Under the pieces are notes generated by a model. The model made no database searches and had not been told where the DNA came from. It saw nothing but the letters and a program-made list of their open reading frames with translations. Below are positions 34,351 through 45,632 of a DNA stretch of 64,000 bases, in pieces; within the stretch, counting starts at the first letter, position 1; the number at the start of each line of letters is the position of its first letter. Origin of the DNA: Odiellus spinosus. Its lineage: Eukaryota > Arthropoda > Arachnida > Opiliones > Phalangiidae. The translations under genes were made by a program, and so were the position numbers. The stretch is from NCBI GenBank assembly GCA_963920705.1, contig OY987240.1, positions 5,482,766 through 5,546,765 on the forward strand. Direction: 5' to 3'.

Positions 34351-34597
34351 TAATGAGTGTTATTCATTTAATCTTGAGGAATGATTACTGGCCCTTGTTT
34401 AGTGACTCTTCGAGTTTGTTCTTGATAGTTCGTACTGAGGGTATATTCGTCGTAGCCGTCAAACACAACCCTACTTTTATTCACGTAGTGATATGTCACG
34501 TAGTTACTGGTATATTTCACCATATGTTGAAGGTCTTTGCCATACAACTTTATGCAGTAAATAGCCACCCCTCTATAACCTTTTACGTAGTAGATTT
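34351..34597. other. DNA between the inverted-repeat arm and element A
   Basis: About 245 bp with a short minus ORF of no recognisable type. It ends with ATTT (34594-34597), the target duplication of element A. Confidence 0.4.
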
Positions 34598-36893
34598 TGT
34601 AACCCGTTCCCTTCGCCCCCCCCCTCTAAATTTTAATTTTTTTGCTTTTAAGTACAGTTAATTAAGCCTAATTAATTTCTTATTTTGTGTCACCTTCCCT
34701 TTAAGTTAAAAACTCTGAAATATAAGAATTTCAAATAAATATATTAGTGCAAAGAATTGGAAATAGAATAAAAGCTTGCCCTCTTAGTATTCCCACGAAA
34801 AAAAACCTCCCCTAACATAAAGTTCATCTCAAATAAGTTCCACGCCTACTCTAGATAAAATCCATTAGTTCCCCCTAACTCCCAAAGCTTAGAGAAATAA
34901 GCCATCCCAGGTTTAATCGCTAGAGAACGATGACTGAAATGACACATTCCATCGCTAAATAACATAACCAAGTTCATCTCAAAATCTCACCCAACAAGCC
35001 ACTTCAGAAATAGTACGGCTGACCATCGAAACAGCCCTCAAGCTTACCTCCAGACTCCTTGGCGCTCCCGCTTCCTTTCAACAAACCACGGGTTAAGGCC
35101 AAACCCCAGCGTACAGCACGTAGGAAGGCAACGCGCGCAAAGTTTGGAGATTTTCCATAAAAATTCAGGTGCATCCGACCCCCCCTTCGATTCGCGGAAA
35201 CAAGTTAAAGAAAGGTCCCATGATGACGCTCCCCTCCTCCTCCAACCCGGCAAGTACGCATGCCGTGGACAAAAACTCAAACTGCAAGTGAGAGAGAAGA
35301 GGCGACTCTTGTTTTTCCCCCCAATACGAGGGACCGAGTAAAGAAGAAGAGAGAGAGTAGGGACAATTGGAAAAACCATCGAACTAAGAAGACCTCCCGA
35401 GGAACCAGAAAACGAGCCCCGGCGCTCCCACGCTAGAAATCCCGCTATGATGGGTCCGGACTTAGAAGTTTTTAACTTAGAACTTTAAATCAGTCCAAGT
35501 CTCAAGTAAAACTTAACCGCGCCGAAATCATTAAAAGAGCCAATGGCCAACCGAACTATCGCGAGAATCCCATGAAGAAAACTGGAAAGCTCTAACTAAA
35601 ATGAAGAAGAAACCCCCATTACCCGGGAATGAAGACAAACTTAATCCAACTACATGATGCCTAGAGACGACATCTATTGATCCCCTCCTTGAAACCCCCG
35701 AACAGCCGGAATCTAGTCGGAAGAAATCTGCGATCCCGTTGAAAACCGGAAACCCAAATCCGTCGAAGAAAATCTGAAGATAGTCCACTGAGCTGAAAGT
35801 TCAAAGAAACTGGAGGTCCCGTTGAAAACCGGAAACCCAAATCCGCCGAAAGAATCTGAAGAACTTCGTCGAACCCCTCAAGTGTCTGCCGGAGATCCCG
35901 TTGAAAACCGGAAACCCAAATTCGTCAAAGGAGAGCTACGAGGAAATAAAGACGTCCCAAACCCTATCGCCGATGCGTACGAGAAGCGATAAGTACCCTT
36001 TAAATCGTTTGCCCCATAAAAGATGCCATACCCAGGTTAAATGTCGGAATATTGAGTGAAAGTTAGATACCCCAGGATAAAGACCCAAATTATAGTAGAC
36101 CAGTCAAATTATAGGAAACCCGAGAAAGATAATAAAATTCGTTCCCCCCCCCCCCTCGAAAAAATGACCCCCATAGAGATCGAAAAGTTTTAATCCAGGC
36201 AGGTTAATTAGTCATTCCGAGGTCAGAAGTCGAAGAAACCATTTAAGAGTCCGCGTTAGTTTCCTTTTTTTTTTTTTTTTTTTGTTCGTCACCCGCTAGA
36301 AGAATGGCTTACGGTTACCCCTCCCGAGAGGATTGTAAGTTATATTAATTTCTATTTTCTTTGTATGATATGTGAATTGAGCCCCTCGTTAATTTTGATC
36401 TTGTCCGAAAAATATCTTATAAAATCTGAATTAATCATTAAACGTAAATCTTAGGCACCCCGTAAATTCCAAGATATTCTTATTTTTTTACTCCCTCGTA
36501 AAGGGAAGGTGAAGTCCCTTCAGGGCGAAAGGTTTAAATAATAAAGTTTTAACTCTGATCCTCCTAAAGGACAAGTTTCTCGCCCCCTCAGGGCAAATAT
36601 CCTTGTAAATAACAGGATATAGTGATCCCCGCGTATTATTATGTTTAGAAGCCTATTTAGGATAGTAGCCTTAAGCTATTATTATTGTTTTTTTTTGTTT
36701 GTCTGTATTGTTTGACCGTACCCCACTGAATAAAGAGAATCTAAATTTTCCTCTTCTCCCCTCGAACTTAAACTCTGTTCAATTTTAATTCCCTTTCCCC
36801 CCAAAACTTTATTATGTAGGATTTCTTCGTTTCTGTTTTTTTCTGAACTTTAAAAACTCAGAAACTACGAAAATATAGAAAAACCCTTATATA
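34598..36893 (+). repeat. 5' LTR of element A
   Basis: It is 2296 bp, long for a gypsy LTR. It contains C-runs and a tandem GATCCCGTTGAAAACCGGAA motif (about 35725-35915, three times). ORFs of 60-110 codons occur in both LTR copies but show no known domain. One tract (36270-36284) is a T-run that in the 3' LTR is the insertion site. Confidence 0.88.
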
Positions 36894-36895
36894 AT

Positions 36896-36911
36896 TGGCG
36901 CAGTCGGCAGG
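36896..36911 (+). promoter_or_regulatory. Primer binding site of element A (tRNA-Ser type)
   Basis: TGGCGCAGTCGGCAGG complements CCA plus the CGACTGCG acceptor stem of insect tRNA-Ser, the primer class used by the 17.6/297 group. Two bases separate it from the LTR. Confidence 0.75.
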
Positions 36912-37024
36912 ATTCGGATATAAAGGGACTGTTCTTGGTTTTTGTTTTTGTTGTTCTCGGTATCTTTACGGGAATATTCCAACAGATTTCAAATCTGTTA
37001 AAATTGGTTTTATATTGAATTTGC

Positions 37025-38280
37025 ATGATTAGTTTTAAGATAGTAGTGTTGTTTTTCACGATATACGCAACCTTTCTATATAATAACCTACATTATGTTG
37101 TCCGAATAAGTAACCCCCAAGTTAAACAATTGACCCCGAGTAAAATTCCCCTCATAGTAAACCCGCCAAAACCCTCGTCGACAAAACATTTTCCCCTAGT
37201 GAGTAGATCATTTTTTTTATTTAATATAGCCCCTCGTTTGATAAACAATTCCTCTTTCCCGTTTAAATTTGAACCCCAAAAAATGGATATATTAGATTTT
37301 TTGTTTAGCACCCCGGAGGGGAAGGTCTCTATGATGACGATAGGTATTATGGGTACCTGCATGCTAAGCGTAATATTTGGTTGGGTAACAAGAGAATATT
37401 GGTTTTGGGGACCCATTAGAAAAATAGCCGAAGTATGTAGAAGTATATATATTATGAGCCAGGGACGGGTAAGAAATGAAGGAAATCCCCACGCCCCGAG
37501 TAGAGACATAGACTTACTAGCTGACGTCATGAAAGGATCCCTCGATAACATACAGCAGCAACTAGACACTCTGAGAAATCGCCCGCCTAGCACAGATCTC
37601 GCCCGCTTGGCTGACGTCATGAAAAAATCCCTCGAAAGGATGGATCAAAGGTTAGATACTCCGATAGTGAAAATCATGAAATTATAGCTAATACCTTGGA
37701 AACCGCCTTCGCGAGGCTAGAACAGAGATTAGGAACCCGAGAAAATCCAGAGTTATTCGTGGAAACTATAAGCCGAGTAATAGACAAGAAATTAGAACCC
37801 CTTACTTCCACTCCCCACCTAAATAACCCTCCGCCACCGAATCCTAGAGTAAAGTTCGCCGCCGAGGCAAATACACCAGATCCCTGGAAAAAGGGCCCTA
37901 CCCAAGAAGAATTCGAAGAATTAGCCAACGAGTTTAAACGAAGAGAAAATAACTTGAAAGATAATTTTTCCCAATCGTTAGACCATATACGGGAGGAATT
38001 GTCCGTACTGAAAACTCCGCCTAATCCTCAGGATATTCCTACAACGCGAGTACAAGTTCCCCAGTTACAGAATCCCTTTAGAAATTCGCGAGAGAATCAT
38101 TTCGGATCACCCGGAGATAACTATACCCCAAACCCCTAATTTACACCAAGAGAAAATCCACCTGTAACCCCCAGCCCACCCCAAGAAAGCAACAGAGATT
38201 ATAGCCCGCCCCGCCGAGAAAGAGAGACTTATAGTCGCGGGTCATATCGGGAGGGAAGGTCAGAGTGTCAAAAACGGCGT
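37025..38280 (+). pseudogene. Element A gag-like ORF with a predicted membrane segment and coiled coil
   Basis: Likely start is the ATG at 37283 (MDILDFLFS); an upstream ATG at 37025 would add 86 hydrophobic or basic residues. About residues 16-36 from 37283 form one strong hydrophobic segment (VSMMTIGIMGTCMLSVIFGW), unusual for a gag. A heptad-like region follows with two copies of LADVMK-SL---QQ/RLDT (near 37520 and 37605). A one-base shift near 37685 moves the frame to LETAFARLEQRLG and then a Pro-rich and Arg-rich tail (to about 38280). No capsid homology or zinc knuckle is visible before the BEL block begins. The gag role is inferred from position. Confidence 0.5.
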
Positions 38281-38482
38281 TAACAAAAAAAAAAAAAAAA
38301 AAGAAAAGGAAAACAAAAATAGAACGACTTATGTAAAAAACAAACAAAACAGAAAAGGTAACAAAATTAACCTTTAGATGAAAGATAAGGAAGCCAGTGA
38401 TGGAATATTTTCACCGAGATACAGTCATACAAATGAATTACTCTTGTATATATTAAATGTTTTATTAAATTTAACTTAACTT

Positions 38483-40735
38483 TTGGATAACGATAAAATC
38501 CTAGAAAATACGGTATTAGAGAACGTGAAGGAGGAAGTCAAAGTGGCGGAGCGATATGAATCTATAATAACCAAAGCCATGACGGAAGCGAGTCACTTAG
38601 TAAGGAGCCAAATAACTGAAGCTGAACCGCATCATTCAGCGGACTCGCAATTTGAGGAAAGAGGTAGAATGTCGAGAGAGGGCTCAATCATTTACAAGAT
38701 TTAACAATCCCGAAGAAAATATCAATAGAGATAGTACTTCTAGAACATGGCGAGCACAGCAATATCAAGGTCTCGGTAACCCCAAGCCGAAGGTAACGAG
38801 CAGCGCGGCAGCTCTAAGTATCGGTACCGAAAATACTTGTTTATTCTGCAAGCGTACTAATCATTTATCAGAAAATTGCAAAGCTCATAATGTGGAATCT
38901 AGGAAGAAAATATTAAAGAAGAAAGGTCTATGCTTTATATGTGTCACAGGAAGGCATTTAGCTAGACATTGCAAAGTATCTATTACCTGCGATAGGTGCC
39001 AACGACGGCACCATATCGCGGTGTGCGAAGATGTCCTAAGAAGAAAGGAAGATCTACCAGGCAAAAGCGAAGTGGACGATTCTCAACATGTTCAAGAAAA
39101 CGAAACCCAGACTAGAAAGGCCAAAACTGAAACTAGCATAACAAATATGATAGTCCCGAAAACTATCAAGAAGATCGTTCTACTCAAAACAGCTAGAACC
39201 TTAGCCAAAGGAGAAAAGAGAGACCGCTCAGTGAGAATAATGTTAGATGATGGTTCACAGCGCTCATTCGTCACTGAAGAACTGTCAAAGAGTCTAGGCT
39301 TGCCAATAATTGGGGAAGAAGTAATGGATCTCTATGTTTTCAGCAAGAAAGAGCCTGTAAGAAGAACTTGTAGAAAAGTTACGCTCACATTAAAGAAAAG
39401 ACCTGAAGGATATATAAGTATTGAGGCGATAGAAGTTCCCGATATCAATTACGCCTTAATAAGTGTACCAGGTAAAGCGGTACAGGAAACCATGAGAGCT
39501 AAAGGTCTAGATCTATCAGACGATTCCAGCGCCGCAAATCCGACGGAATTAACAGTAGATGTATTGGTGGGCTCCGATTGTTACTGGAGACTAGTTACTG
39601 GAGAAACATTCCGTATAAATGAATCATTGGTAGCAGTAAAGAATGTCTTTGGATGGGCCATACAAGGGCCAGATGAGTCGCCCATCTTGACTACTGGTAT
39701 TAACATCGGAAGCGTTGCCGTAAACAAGGTAATCCTGGCCAACCTGGAAGTTACCACAAATGAAGAAACGAGGGTGTCAACCGAATTGAGAAAATTTTGG
39801 GAACTTGAAAGTATCGGCATTTTGGATGTAACAATTGAGAGTTCGTCGGACTTAGAAGCCATGAAACATTTTAATGAAACAGTGGGGTTGAAAAATGGAA
39901 GGTATCAAGTACGGCTTCCATGGAAGGACAATTTAACCGAGGAACTAGCGGATAATTATAATTCCGCCTATCGAAGATTGAAAAGCATGGAAAGAAGATT
40001 TAAACAAGATAAATCTTTATTTAACGCTTATGACGAGACCTTTCGCAATTATTATGATAATGGAATAATTGAAGATGTGGTTGCCGAAGGAACTGTATCA
40101 AGTACACCAATCTATTACCTGCCCCAGCAACCTGTCATTAAAGAAGATAGAAGTACTACCAAGTTGAGAATCGTATTTGACGGTTCCGCGCATGAAAAAG
40201 GAAAGTCGTCGTTAAATGATTGTCTTCTTTCCGGAGCCAATTTAAATCCGGATTTGTTCGACCTTCTAATTAGATTCCGTCGTAATAAAATAGCAATTGT
40301 CTCGGATGTCAAGCAAGCATTTTTACAAATAGAACTTGCAGAGGAAGATCGTGATTCCGTACGTTTTCTCTGGTTCGAAGAAGGCCAGCAAGAAAATCAG
40401 AGCTGGAAAGTCAAGCGAATGAGATTCACAAGAGTCTTGCTCGGGTTAACCAGTAGTCCGTTTCACCTTGCGGCCACTATACGCCATCACGCAGAAAAGT
40501 ATCGAACAGAATTCCCAGTAACCGCAGAGATACTTGATCGGGATCTCTATGTAGACGACCTTATAACGGGAGCAGATGATGAAGAATCGGCTCTGACACG
40601 TTCGTTAGAAGCAAAAAAGATTTTATTGGCGGCAGGGATGGAATTGCGAAAGTGGCAGTCTAACTCGAAAAACCTTAAACGATTGTGGTAAAAAGAAGTT
40701 TTATTGGGAAAGGATGAAGACAATAAAACTGTATT
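38483..40735 (+). pseudogene. BEL/Pao gag end, protease and reverse transcriptase embedded in element A
   Basis: From about 38652 a frame of 679 codons starts LRKEVECRERAQSF, the typical end of BEL gag. It then has three Cys-rich knuckles (CLFCKRTNHLSENC, CFICVTGRHLARHC, CDRCQRRHHIAVC) and an aspartic protease of the BEL type (IMLDDGSQRSFV). The Pao reverse transcriptase follows: LRIVFDGSA, LNDCLLSGANL, IVSDVKQAFLQI and YVDDLITGAD. It stops at about 40690, and the sequence returns to gypsy text near 40735. No BEL LTR, RNase H or integrase is present. The block lies exactly where the gypsy protease and RT start should be. Template switching or an internally deleted nested BEL copy are both possible. 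The frame itself is long and open, so the join is not ancient. Confidence 0.85.
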
Positions 40736-41963
40736 CCCCCGCTAAACAAGCTATCATAGAGAGCCACGTGACTGATATGTTATAAGAAGGGATTATAAGA
40801 CCCTCTAGCGGAGCATGGGCCAGTCCAGTAGTACTAGTTCCCAAAAAGACAGGTGATACTAGATTTTGCGTAGATTATAGGAAATTAAATTCCCTTACAA
40901 TTAAACACGCCTATCCATACCCCGATATAGATGAGGTGTTAGACTCGATTGGAACCCCAGAATATATTTCCTCCCTAGATTTATTAAAGGGGTTTTGGCA
41001 ACTTCCTATGGAAGCAAACAGTATAGCTAAGACCGCTTTTATTACCCACTCCGGAAAATATGAATTCGTAGTTATGGCTATGGGTTTGGTAAACGCCCCC
41101 GCCTCCTTTGCTTACATGATGGATTCAGTTTTACCCCCCACCCAAAGACGAGAATTCAACACCAGTGTATACCGCGATGACATAAACACAGCTTTCCCCT
41201 CGTGGAAACGCCACTTAATAGATCTCCGTTACGTTCTCACACGCTTACAAGCCGCTGGCTTAACTCTTCGACTAGATAAGTGTTCATTCGCCCAGGTTGA
41301 AGTTAAGATGCTAGGCCATATCATAAGAAAGGCAGGTATAGGACCAGACCCCTCTAAGATAGAAACCCTCCTGAATTATCCCCCTCCCAGAAACACAGAC
41401 GAGTTAGCGGGATTTTTGTGACTAGCAGGTTGGTTTAGAAGATTCATCCCCAAGTTTGCGGAAATTGCAGCCCCTCTTAACACCCTCCGAAAGAAAGCTA
41501 TTGAGTGGTCTTGGGATAGACCGCAAGAAGAGGCCTTCAATCAGTTGAAGGAGAGACTAGTTCAGCCCCCCATTTTAGCCGCCCCCGCAGGGAAAGGTGA
41601 ATTTTTTTTTCACACAGATGCTAGCGGCATAGGCTACGGCGCAGTATTAATCCAAGAACAAGAAGGTTCCCCCGAGCGATAGCCTATGCCAGTAAAACTT
41701 TAAATCCCCATGAAAAAAATTATTCGGTTACCGAGCTAGAATGTGGAGCAGTTTGTTGGGCAATCAAAAAATTTAACCACTACATCGAAGGTTCTAAATT
41801 TACCGTTGTCACCGATCACGCTGCTCTACAATGGTTAATAAATTTAAAGGACCCTCACGGCCGATTAGCTAGATGGGCATTATATCTACAAGGCCACGAC
41901 TTTTCGATCATTTACAGACCAGGGAGAGTAAATATGTTAGCAGACCCCCTCTCAAGACTTCCC
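40736..41963 (+). pseudogene. Element A gypsy reverse transcriptase and RNase H
   Basis: It begins within the RT fingers (YSPAKQAIIESHV), with an in-frame TAA near 40781 before EGIIRPSSGAWASP. Then come FCVDYRKLNSLT, the first catalytic motif SSLDLLKGFWQLP, and a catalytic box reading VYRDDIN, where family members have Y-x-DD. A TGA at about 41419 interrupts the thumb; RNase H follows with FFHTDASGIGYGA, then a shift, then YSVTELECGAV and TDHAALQWL. The protease and the first part of RT are absent, replaced by the BEL block. The intact DD suggests a functional ancestor. Confidence 0.85.
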
Positions 41964-41967
41964 CCCC

Positions 41968-43390
41968 GTGGTAGAAGAAAGGCGAAACGAAATTTTGGTA
42001 GCCTCAATCACTGAAATCTTAGAACCCGAAAAAGAGAACCCAAATGTCCAGTTACAATTAAAAAACGACGAAAAGGAAACCCAAAATCCCCCTTTAATTT
42101 GGTTCCCCCACGACCCCCCTGGACTATTTCCCCGCTCAAGTAGCCCACAACCCGAAGATTCTTGGGAGTCAATATTAGCTATTCAGACTGACCCCCTCCC
42201 CCCCGAATTACCTATGAGGATATTAAGTCGAGATGAATGGGAAGAAGCCCAGAAAGCAGACCCAGAGCTTACCGATCTGAATGACGACCCCGATTTACTA
42301 GCAAACCACCCCCGATACGTGAAATTAAATGGGTTAATTTACATAAAGCCAGTCGACGAAAATCTCACCGCCCGTTTATTAGTTCCCCAATTAACTCAGA
42401 AGCAAATATTAGAAGTATATCACGACGCGAAATTTTCAGGCCATATGGGAATAGAAAAACTATTAAGAAAATTCAGGCCAGATATTTTTGGGAAGGAATG
42501 CGGAAGGATATTGAAAATTACGTGAAATCATGCGTAGTGTGTCAGAGAACAAAACTAGAGCGAAGGCGTAAACCCGTATATATGATGTCTACGATTGTAC
42601 AGGGCCCCTGGAAATTGGTGGGCATAGACTTAATGGGCCCGTTCCCCACTTCCCCCCAAAGGAAACACCACGCTTGTAGTAATGGTTGACTATTTTACCA
42701 AAGCTGTAGAAATAGTACCCCTCGTAAAAGCAACCGCAGTAAACGTTGCTAAAGCTTTCATTGACAATGTAATTTGTAGATGGGGAGTTCCCACTAGACT
42801 TATTTCAGATAATGGACCCCAATTTATCGCAGATTTATTCGCCGAGGTGGCAACCCTGCTAGGAGTTCACCAGAGTTTCACCACCGTTTACCACCCCCAA
42901 TCAAATTTAACCGAGCGTTACAACCAAGTAGTGGGCCGGTTGTTAGCAACTTACATTGGATTAAATCATAGAAACTGGGATAGACATCTCCCCCTAGTCC
43001 GGTTAGCAATGAACAGTTCCTCCAATGATAGCACCGGCTACACCCCCAATTTTTTGAATTTTGGAAGAGAAATACGAATGCCTGGCGACCCCCCTTAGAA
43101 GATCAAGATCTTCCCCCGCCTGATATTGAATTTACCCGAGAATTGAAAAAAGCCTATTTAAACGTGAAAAGCAACATTAGGGTAACCAATGGGAAAAATA
43201 AAAAACACTATGACGCCCACCGACGCGACCAAAAATTTAACATAGGACAATTAGTATGGATTAAGACTCATATACAATCCAGAGCTAGCAGCCATACATC
43301 CCACAAACTATTCCCCAAGTATGAAGGCCCCTATAAAATTAAAAAAAAAAACTCAATGACCTGGCGTATGAATTAATAGACCCAAATACG
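41968..43390 (+). pseudogene. Element A integrase
   Basis: The HHCC finger is split by a frameshift near 42490 (YHDAKFSGHMGIEKLLRKF, then YVKSCVVCQRTK). The core has GIDLMGPFP, a frameshift near 42680, then VDYFTKAVEIVP, LISDNGPQF and HPQSNLTERYN. The usual Gly of SNG(L)TER is missing, so the last two catalytic residues are separated by 34 instead of 35 residues, a one-codon deletion. After a shift near 43100 a GPY/F module follows (QLVWIKTHI, then FPKYEGPYKI). An 11-A run at about 43339 shifts the frame again, after which the domain end (GSFHVDNIK) continues without a stop into the PHD-like extension. Confidence 0.85.
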
Positions 43391-44838
43391 GGGCAAACGA
43401 TCGGGTCATTTCACGTGGATAATATTAAAATAAACCACGATCGTGTATGGAAAAACGATGAAAATTTCCCCCCTGAAAAAACCGCGAGTGAATCCTCAGT
43501 TCAAAACCAAGGAGAAGTCGAGACTCGGGAAGAAGCCTCCACCCCTCCACCCCCTCGTCGCGCGAAACGCGGAAATCGAAAACAGAAAACCCCGCGAAAA
43601 TTGAACTTTGAAACGGATCTCGAAGAAGAGTGTCCCGCCCCCCTATGCATTATAAACAATTCAAACGAACCAGTAATAGACTGGGTGCAATGTGACAATT
43701 GCGAGACACTATACCATGCTAATTCCGTGGGCCTAGACCGAGATACTCTTGACACGATCCCCACATACTATTGTTTTAAATGTACCCCCGATCTAATCTA
43801 TTTAATCCAAATTCCCACAGATGTAGAAATGATCGCTAGCGCGCGAAGAAAATATCCACAGTGGGCGGAACGACGATTCGCTGTGGGAATCCCAATTCCC
43901 CAAGAGGATGACGGCTGGGAACAGTATGATCCGGTGTTGTGGCACCAAGTGGTACCCGCTCACGTTCCCCCACCCCCAAACCCTGCGGCGAATCCCATAC
44001 CGGCGGGCGCCGAGGAAGAAGAGGAATTGTGGGTTCCGGACAACGTAGTCCGTACCCCCCCTGTCGAGGCCTTCCAGCCTAACTATCCGATGGTCGCAAC
44101 CCCTAGACTTTCTAGAAACGCGAGACTAGCCGCCCTGCGGGAAAGTAGAGAAGTAATAGATAATACGGCCCACGGATCCGTCGCTAACCCCCTTTTAAAC
44201 GTTCAAAATGCAGCAAACGCCTACGCGGTTACCCTGGATGCGTCGAGCCCCTCTTTAAATCTACATTTATCCAACGCGAGAGCGTCTAACCAGGATATGT
44301 CGAACCCCCTTCAAATAATACAAACGCGAACGCGTTTATTACGATTGTTTCGAGCCCCTCTTCAAATGCGTCAACCTCAACCGTTTCGAACCCCTCATCA
44401 AATTTCTATGACACCCACGAGCGAGACTTCCGTAGAGTGGACATTCCCGGTAGAAGCTGGGAGTTACCTGACACCGGGGTTCACAACCCTCATAACCTCC
44501 CCATGCCTATTGAACGAAGCCATCAAAGATTCGGTGGTTATCGGACCCCCAGCGTTCACTACGTAGAAAGGTCGTCAGCCACCCCCCACGCGTTCGAGTA
44601 TGCTATCGGAGCCCCCCGCACTATCTCCGGGATCACTCCGTTGAATCCAGAGCCGTGTACTCAATGCGGTTACGACGGCCATCACCCGTTGGAATGTTCC
44701 CCCAGTTCGGACAGTCACGATAACGCTGTGAATAAGGAGACGGACACCGACGACTTAGCCGCGGTCACTAAGACCCAGGGTAGTTCCACGTACCAATGCC
44801 GTCATATCACCTTCTTCAAAGGGCTACGACGCTGAGTT
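43391..44838 (+). pseudogene. C-terminal extension of the element A integrase: PHD-like finger, Pro-rich linker, CCHC knuckle
   Basis: The frame runs straight on from the GPY/F end (FHVDNIK). Counting from the Met at 43415, Cys73, Cys78, Cys93, Cys96, His101, Cys120 and Cys123 match a PHD finger (VQCDNCETLYH, then VGL, then YYCFKC). The sixth ligand is Ser104 (HANSVGL instead of HxxCVGL). A long Pro/Ala-rich linker with repeated SNPLQ/SxPLQ-type pieces follows. A one-base shift around 44450-44560 leads to a frame ending near 44836 that holds C-x2-C-x4-H-x4-C at 44655-44696 (CTQCGYDGHHPLEC). PHD fingers read histone tails; here it occupies the place where chromoviruses carry a chromodomain. 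A role in targeting is inference. Confidence 0.7.
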
Positions 44839-44973
44839 CTATATATATATATGCGTAGTTTTGCTTTGCCACCCTCATCATTTGAAATCATTAAAAAGTA
44901 CAAAAAATATCTACAGCGCTGCATGCGTCTAATAAATCTACGTGTATGTGACGTCCTCATATCGAGGTTTACC

Positions 44974-45575
44974 AAAACGGCACACATTCCCAAAAAAAAT
45001 AACCTAAAACGGCACATTTTTTATAACCTAAAACGGCACACGTTTTACATGTACATTTTGGCGACTCCCTTTTTTAGCATAGACCAAAACGGCACAAATA
45101 AAAAAATGAAAAATATTTAAATATTAAATTCATTTCATTTCATACATCGTTACAGCCAGTTAGTTTGATGGATTTCAAAATTGTGCCTAGCAACAAGGGG
45201 GCCGAAAGTTTAACTACAAATGAATTTCAACGGCTTGAATTACGCGCTAAGTGCAAAAGGATAGCAACTGAAGACCTTTGTCTTAAGCCATTGAAGGTTT
45301 TAAGAAGAGAACTACAAACGAGTGAAAACAAAAGTGAGTTGGTTTCCAGTGACTTGTTGAACGTGACGAGAGCGATGTATATCCAAAGCTTTGGGTGCCA
45401 TTAGAAAATTGGAAATTGACATTTTAAAATACATTACTCTTTTAGGACACAGATTTAAAGGTTTTAAACTGTAATAATAAAGCTTAATAAAAGTGTGCTG
45501 TCTTGATACATGGAAAAATGTGCCGTTTCGGGTTATTACTTTTTTGGGGGTAAAAACCAAAAAATGTGCCGTTTT
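44974..45575. mobile_element. Small element with AAAACGGCACA ends and a FLYWCH/MULE-like ORF remnant
   Basis: The left end has AAAACGGCACA at 44974, with further copies near 45007 and 45032. The right end has the complement near 45518 and ending at 45575. Between them a plus ORF (about 45168-45404) reads MDFKIVPSNKG, then CKRIATEDLCLKPLKVLRREL and ELVSSDLLNVTRAMY. This matches the start and the post-FLYWCH helical region of Mutator-like element proteins, with the zinc finger itself deleted. It probably is a nonautonomous Mutator-type insertion in the 3' part of element A. No clear 9-bp duplication. Confidence 0.5.
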
Positions 45576-45617
45576 CGATGACCTCCCCTCATATATTGGC
45601 GTTCGGGACGAACGCAT

Positions 45618-45632
45618 GGGAAAGGAAGGGGA
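45618..45632 (+). promoter_or_regulatory. Polypurine tract of element A
   Basis: GGGAAAGGAAGGGGA lies directly upstream of the 3' LTR start at 45635, the expected primer for plus-strand synthesis. Confidence 0.75.

Noticed and set aside
35044-35379. ORF of 111 codons present in both LTRs of element A (also 46083-46424)
   Set aside because: Antisense to the LTR, length changes with a C-run, no domain; conserved only because LTRs are copies.
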